Origin: Alkalicoccus halolimnae
GTDB taxonomy: Bacteria; Bacillota; Bacilli; Bacillales; Salisediminibacteriaceae
Direction of reading: 5' to 3'
Length of the DNA: 64,000 nt
NCBI RefSeq assembly: GCF_008014775.2
Contig: NZ_CP144914.1
Location: 682,001 to 746,000, forward strand
Below, one piece after another: positions 61,319 to 64,000 of this stretch (positions are counted from its first letter, which is position 1; each line of letters opens with the position of its first letter). The position numbers and the translations under genes were made by a program. The notes beneath the pieces were generated by a model. That model saw only the letters and a list, made by a program, of their open reading frames with translations, searched no databases and was not told where the DNA came from.

Positions 61319-63159
61319 TGGATTTAAAAGAGCATCTGAAAAACGGTATCATCGTCGGCGACGGTGCCATGGGTACCTACCTCTATCAGAAAGGGGTCCA
61401 GGGCTGTTTCGAAGAATTGAACCTGTCAGACCCGGAACAGATTAAACATATCCATGAGCTGTACATTAACGCTGGAGCAGACATTATCCAGACAAATACC
61501 TATGCTGCAAACAGCAGCAAGCTCGCCCGTTACCAGCTCGGCGACTGTGTAAAAGAAATTAACGAAAAAGCCGTGGATATTGCGCGCGAAGCTGCGGCGG
61601 GAAAAGCGTTTGTCGCAGCGACGATCGGCGGGGTGGCGACGATGCACCAGGAAAAAATGCCGTTGGAAGAACGTCTGGAAAGCTTGAAAGAGCAGACAGA
61701 CGTCCTGCTTGCTGCAGACGTGGACGGATTTTTGCTGGAAACATTTTATGATTTTGAAGAGCTGAAGGAAATTCTTCACTATCTGCGCAGCAAAACAGAA
61801 AAACCGATCATCGCCCAGGCCACGCTTGGGGATATCGGGGTGCTTCATACCGGAATGCATCTGCAGGAAGCACTGGAACAATTGGAAGAAATTGGAGCGG
61901 ATGTTGCCGGCGTAAACTGCCGTATGGGTCCTTATCACATGCTGCAGTCGCTGGAAGAAGTTTCGCTGCTGGAGAAAGCCGGAATCAGCGTCTACCCGAA
62001 TGCAAGTCTTCCCAACGTCCGGGACGGGCGGTTTTCCTATCAGTCCAACCCGACCTATTTTGGAGATATGACAAAAGCATTAGTGGAAGAAGGAGCTGTT
62101 CTTATTGGCGGCTGCTGCGGGACAACGCCGGATCACATTAGAGAAATTCGGGCTGCCATTGAGCGTGACAACCTTACACCGGTCAAGCAGAAGCAGGTGC
62201 GTACGAAAGCACGGCATCCCTTTGTGGAAGCGGAACCTCAGCTGCCGAAGCTGACAGACCTGAACGAAGGGGAAAAATCCGTTATCGTTGAGCTGGATCC
62301 GCCAAAAGCGCTTTCCGGAGTTCCTTCCTTTATGGAAGGAGCCAGAGCGCTGACAGACTCAGGCGTGAATGCCGTTACACTTGCGGATAACTCTCTGGCA
62401 TCCGCAAGAATTGATAATCTCGCCCTCGGCACGAAAATTAAAGATGCCGGAGCGAGACCGCTGCTCCACGTAGCCTGCAGAGACCGAAACATCATCGGTC
62501 TTCAGTCTCATCTGCTTGGCATGCATGAACTTGGTATCCGCGACATTTTAGCGATTACAGGGGATCCTGCAAAAGTAGGAGACTTCCCGGGAGCTACTTC
62601 CGTTTACGATATGTCCTCCATGGACTTGATCCGCCTGATCAAACAGCTGAATCAGGGCCAGTCTTTTTCCGGTAAGGATCTCGGGGCCAAAACTTCCTTT
62701 ACTGTAGGTGCTGCTTTTAATGCGAACGCGCGCAGACTTGACCGGGAAGTGCAGCGTCTGGAGAAGAAAGTCGAAGCCGGAGCGGATTACTTTATGAGCC
62801 AGCCTGTATACAGTTCAGAGCGGATTGAAGAAATAGCCGAAGCAGTCAAGCATCTCCCGGTTCCGGTTTATATCGGCATCATGCCTCTTGTGAGCAGTCG
62901 AAACGCCGAATTCCTTCATCACGAAGTGCCGGGTATTAAATTAACCGATGAAGTGAGAGAACAGATGAGAAGTCTTTCCGGGGATCGGGAAGCCAGTGAA
63001 AAAGAAGGAATCCGCCTCGCGACAGAGCTGATCGATACTGCGATGAAGCACTTCTCGACGATTTATCTGATTACTCCGTTCTTACGCTACAATATTACCG
63101 AAACGCTGACCCGGCATATCCGCGCCCAGGAAAAGAGAACTGCAGGAAGCCGCGGGTAG
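61318..63159 (+). CDS. yitJ: Bifunctional homocysteine S-methyltransferase / 5,10-methylenetetrahydrofolate reductase (YitJ)
   Basis: A 613-residue fusion. Residues 1 to about 290 form a homocysteine methyltransferase domain (GDGAMGTYLYQKG, zinc cysteines in LIGGCCGTTPDHI). Residues about 320-610 are MetF-like (VELDPPKALSG, ILAITGDPAK, TSFTVGAAFNANARRLDREVQRLEKKVEAGADYFMSQPVY). It supplies methyltetrahydrofolate for methionine synthesis, and may remethylate homocysteine. It belongs to the S-box operon before metH. Confidence 0.93.
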   Translation: MDLKEHLKNGIIVGDGAMGTYLYQKGVQGCFEELNLSDPEQIKHIHELYINAGADIIQTNTYAANSSKLARYQLGDCVKEINEKAVDIAREAAAGKAFVAATIGGVATMHQEKMPLEERLESLKEQTDVLLAADVDGFLLETFYDFEELKEILHYLRSKTEKPIIAQATLGDIGVLHTGMHLQEALEQLEEIGADVAGVNCRMGPYHMLQSLEEVSLLEKAGISVYPNASLPNVRDGRFSYQSNPTYFGDMTKALVEEGAVLIGGCCGTTPDHIREIRAAIERDNLTPVKQKQVRTKARHPFVEAEPQLPKLTDLNEGEKSVIVELDPPKALSGVPSFMEGARALTDSGVNAVTLADNSLASARIDNLALGTKIKDAGARPLLHVACRDRNIIGLQSHLLGMHELGIRDILAITGDPAKVGDFPGATSVYDMSSMDLIRLIKQLNQGQSFSGKDLGAKTSFTVGAAFNANARRLDREVQRLEKKVEAGADYFMSQPVYSSERIEEIAEAVKHLPVPVYIGIMPLVSSRNAEFLHHEVPGIKLTDEVREQMRSLSGDREASEKEGIRLATELIDTAMKHFSTIYLITPFLRYNITETLTRHIRAQEKRTAGSRG

Positions 63160-63187
63160 TGAATGCAGGAAGGAAGGGAAAACGAGC

Positions 63188-64000
63188 ATGACATTATTTG
63201 AAAAAGAACTGCAGTCCCGTATCCTGCTGCTCGATGGAGCGATGGGGACGATGCTGCAGGACGCAGATCTCTCTCCGGAAGATTTCGGTGGAGAGGAATA
63301 TGACGGGTGTAATGAATACCTGAACCTCGTCTCTCCGGATGTAATACGAACTATATACCGGGCTTATCTGGAGGCCGGGTCCGATATTATTGAAACAAAT
63401 ACGTTCGGGGCAACCTCCATTGTTCTTGCCGATTATGATCTTCAGGACGAAGCATATGAAATCAACGTCCGCGCCGCGGAAATTGCAGCGGAAGAAGCAA
63501 AGAAATTTTCCACACCGGAAAAGCCCCGCTTCGTTGCAGGAGCGATGGGTCCGACGACAAAATCTCTTTCTGTTACAGGGGGTACCACATTTGAAGAGCT
63601 CGCCGATACGTACTATGAGCAGGTCAGGGGCCTCGTCGATGGAGGGGCCGATCTGCTTTTAATGGAAACGAGCCAGGACATGCGTAACGTCAAAGCGGCT
63701 TACACAGCGATTGAACGGGCGGAAACGGAGTCCGGAAAGCGGATGCCTCTTATTATTTCCGGAACGATTGAACCGATGGGGACAACCCTTGCCGGACAGA
63801 GTATCGAGGCATTTTATATTTCCCTTGAACATATGAAGCCTACGGTTGTCGGACTTAACTGTGCAACGGGGCCTGAATTCATGCAGGATCACCTCCGCTC
63901 ATTGTCCGATCTTTCGACGACTTACGTCCACTGTTACCCGAACGCGGGGCTTCCGGACGAAGAAGGCCACTACCACGAATCACCAGCTATGCTTGCACAG
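63188..64000 (+). CDS. metH: Cobalamin-dependent methionine synthase (partial, N-terminus)
   Basis: The frame is open from ATG 63188 to the window end, 271 residues. It begins LFEKELQSRILLLDGAMGTMLQDADLSPEDFGG and contains DIIETNTFGATSIVLADYDL, VAGAMGPTTKSLSVTGGTTFEEL and VVGLNCATGPEFM, the homocysteine-binding domain of MetH. The folate and B12 domains would lie beyond the window. It is the cobalamin consumer that explains the salvage cluster at 15-27 kb. Confidence 0.93.
   Translation, partial: MTLFEKELQSRILLLDGAMGTMLQDADLSPEDFGGEEYDGCNEYLNLVSPDVIRTIYRAYLEAGSDIIETNTFGATSIVLADYDLQDEAYEINVRAAEIAAEEAKKFSTPEKPRFVAGAMGPTTKSLSVTGGTTFEELADTYYEQVRGLVDGGADLLLMETSQDMRNVKAAYTAIERAETESGKRMPLIISGTIEPMGTTLAGQSIEAFYISLEHMKPTVVGLNCATGPEFMQDHLRSLSDLSTTYVHCYPNAGLPDEEGHYHESPAMLAQ

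Overview
The window reads as a chromosomal segment of a low-to-mid GC Bacillaceae bacterium of the alkaliphilic or halophilic kind. Most identifiable proteins have their closest familiar counterparts in Bacillus (ZagA/YciC, SigZ, NsrR/Hmp, YndJ, YflT, PgsBCA, YitJ). Ribosome binding sites are strong, GTG/TTG starts are common, and an NhaC antiporter, a K+/H+ antiporter and a poly-gamma-glutamate operon suit a salty or alkaline habitat. The genus is inference only (Alkalicoccus- or Salisediminibacterium-like). No tRNA, rRNA or CRISPR array was seen.

Layout. 1-7.4 kb: a YhfK-like reductase, NhaC antiporter, DUF4385 protein, RlmA methyltransferase, glutathione peroxidase, dCTP deaminase, and a zinc-regulated COG0523 GTPase (ZagA) behind a 47-bp perfect palindrome that contains a Zur box. 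7.6-10.3 kb: a redoxin gene with an in-frame TGA exactly at the catalytic cysteine (candidate selenoprotein), divergent from sigZ and a flavoprotein with a cysteine-ended tail. 11-13 kb: divergent hmp/nsrR (nitric oxide detoxification). 13.4-14.9 kb: K+/H+ antiporter. 15-26.8 kb: a cobalamin cluster (cobO, cobQ, cobT, a B12 riboswitch, btuF, btuC, a btuD-cbiZ fusion, cbiB, cobD, cobU, cobS, cobC and a short second cobU homologue), suited to salvage of cobinamide and corrinoids. 26.8-32.2 kb: small membrane protein, luxS, glycerophosphodiester phosphodiesterase, yndJ, ubiX, glutamate dehydrogenase, VOC protein. 32.4-34.0 kb: a complete IS110-family (IS1111 subgroup) element. 34.6-46 kb: mostly single genes of stress or membrane function. 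46.3-52.8 kb: a renalase-like flavoprotein and the poly-gamma-glutamate operon pgsB-pgsC-pgsA-ggt. 53.1-55.6 kb: futalosine-pathway genes mqnB-mqnD, a copper-storage-like four-helix protein and thiW. 55.8-57.3 kb: a sortase with its likely DUF4397 cell-wall substrate, behind an array of helically phased TGTACA hexamers. 58.8-64 kb: a SAM (S-box) riboswitch driving metI-metC-yitJ-metH, with metH cut by the window end. MetH needs the cobalamin that the earlier cluster would salvage.

Almost every longer intergenic gap is filled by two repeat families, here called module A (about 330 bp) and module B (about 300 bp), often adjacent as A then B. The IS1111 element sits inside one module A copy. Its 3' non-coding region contains two short segments that match the two sides of that target around a CT core, as expected for the target-binding loop of a bridge RNA. 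The candidate selenoprotein, the bridge RNA with readable guides, the phased TGTACA operator array and the composite repeat family are the most interesting items.
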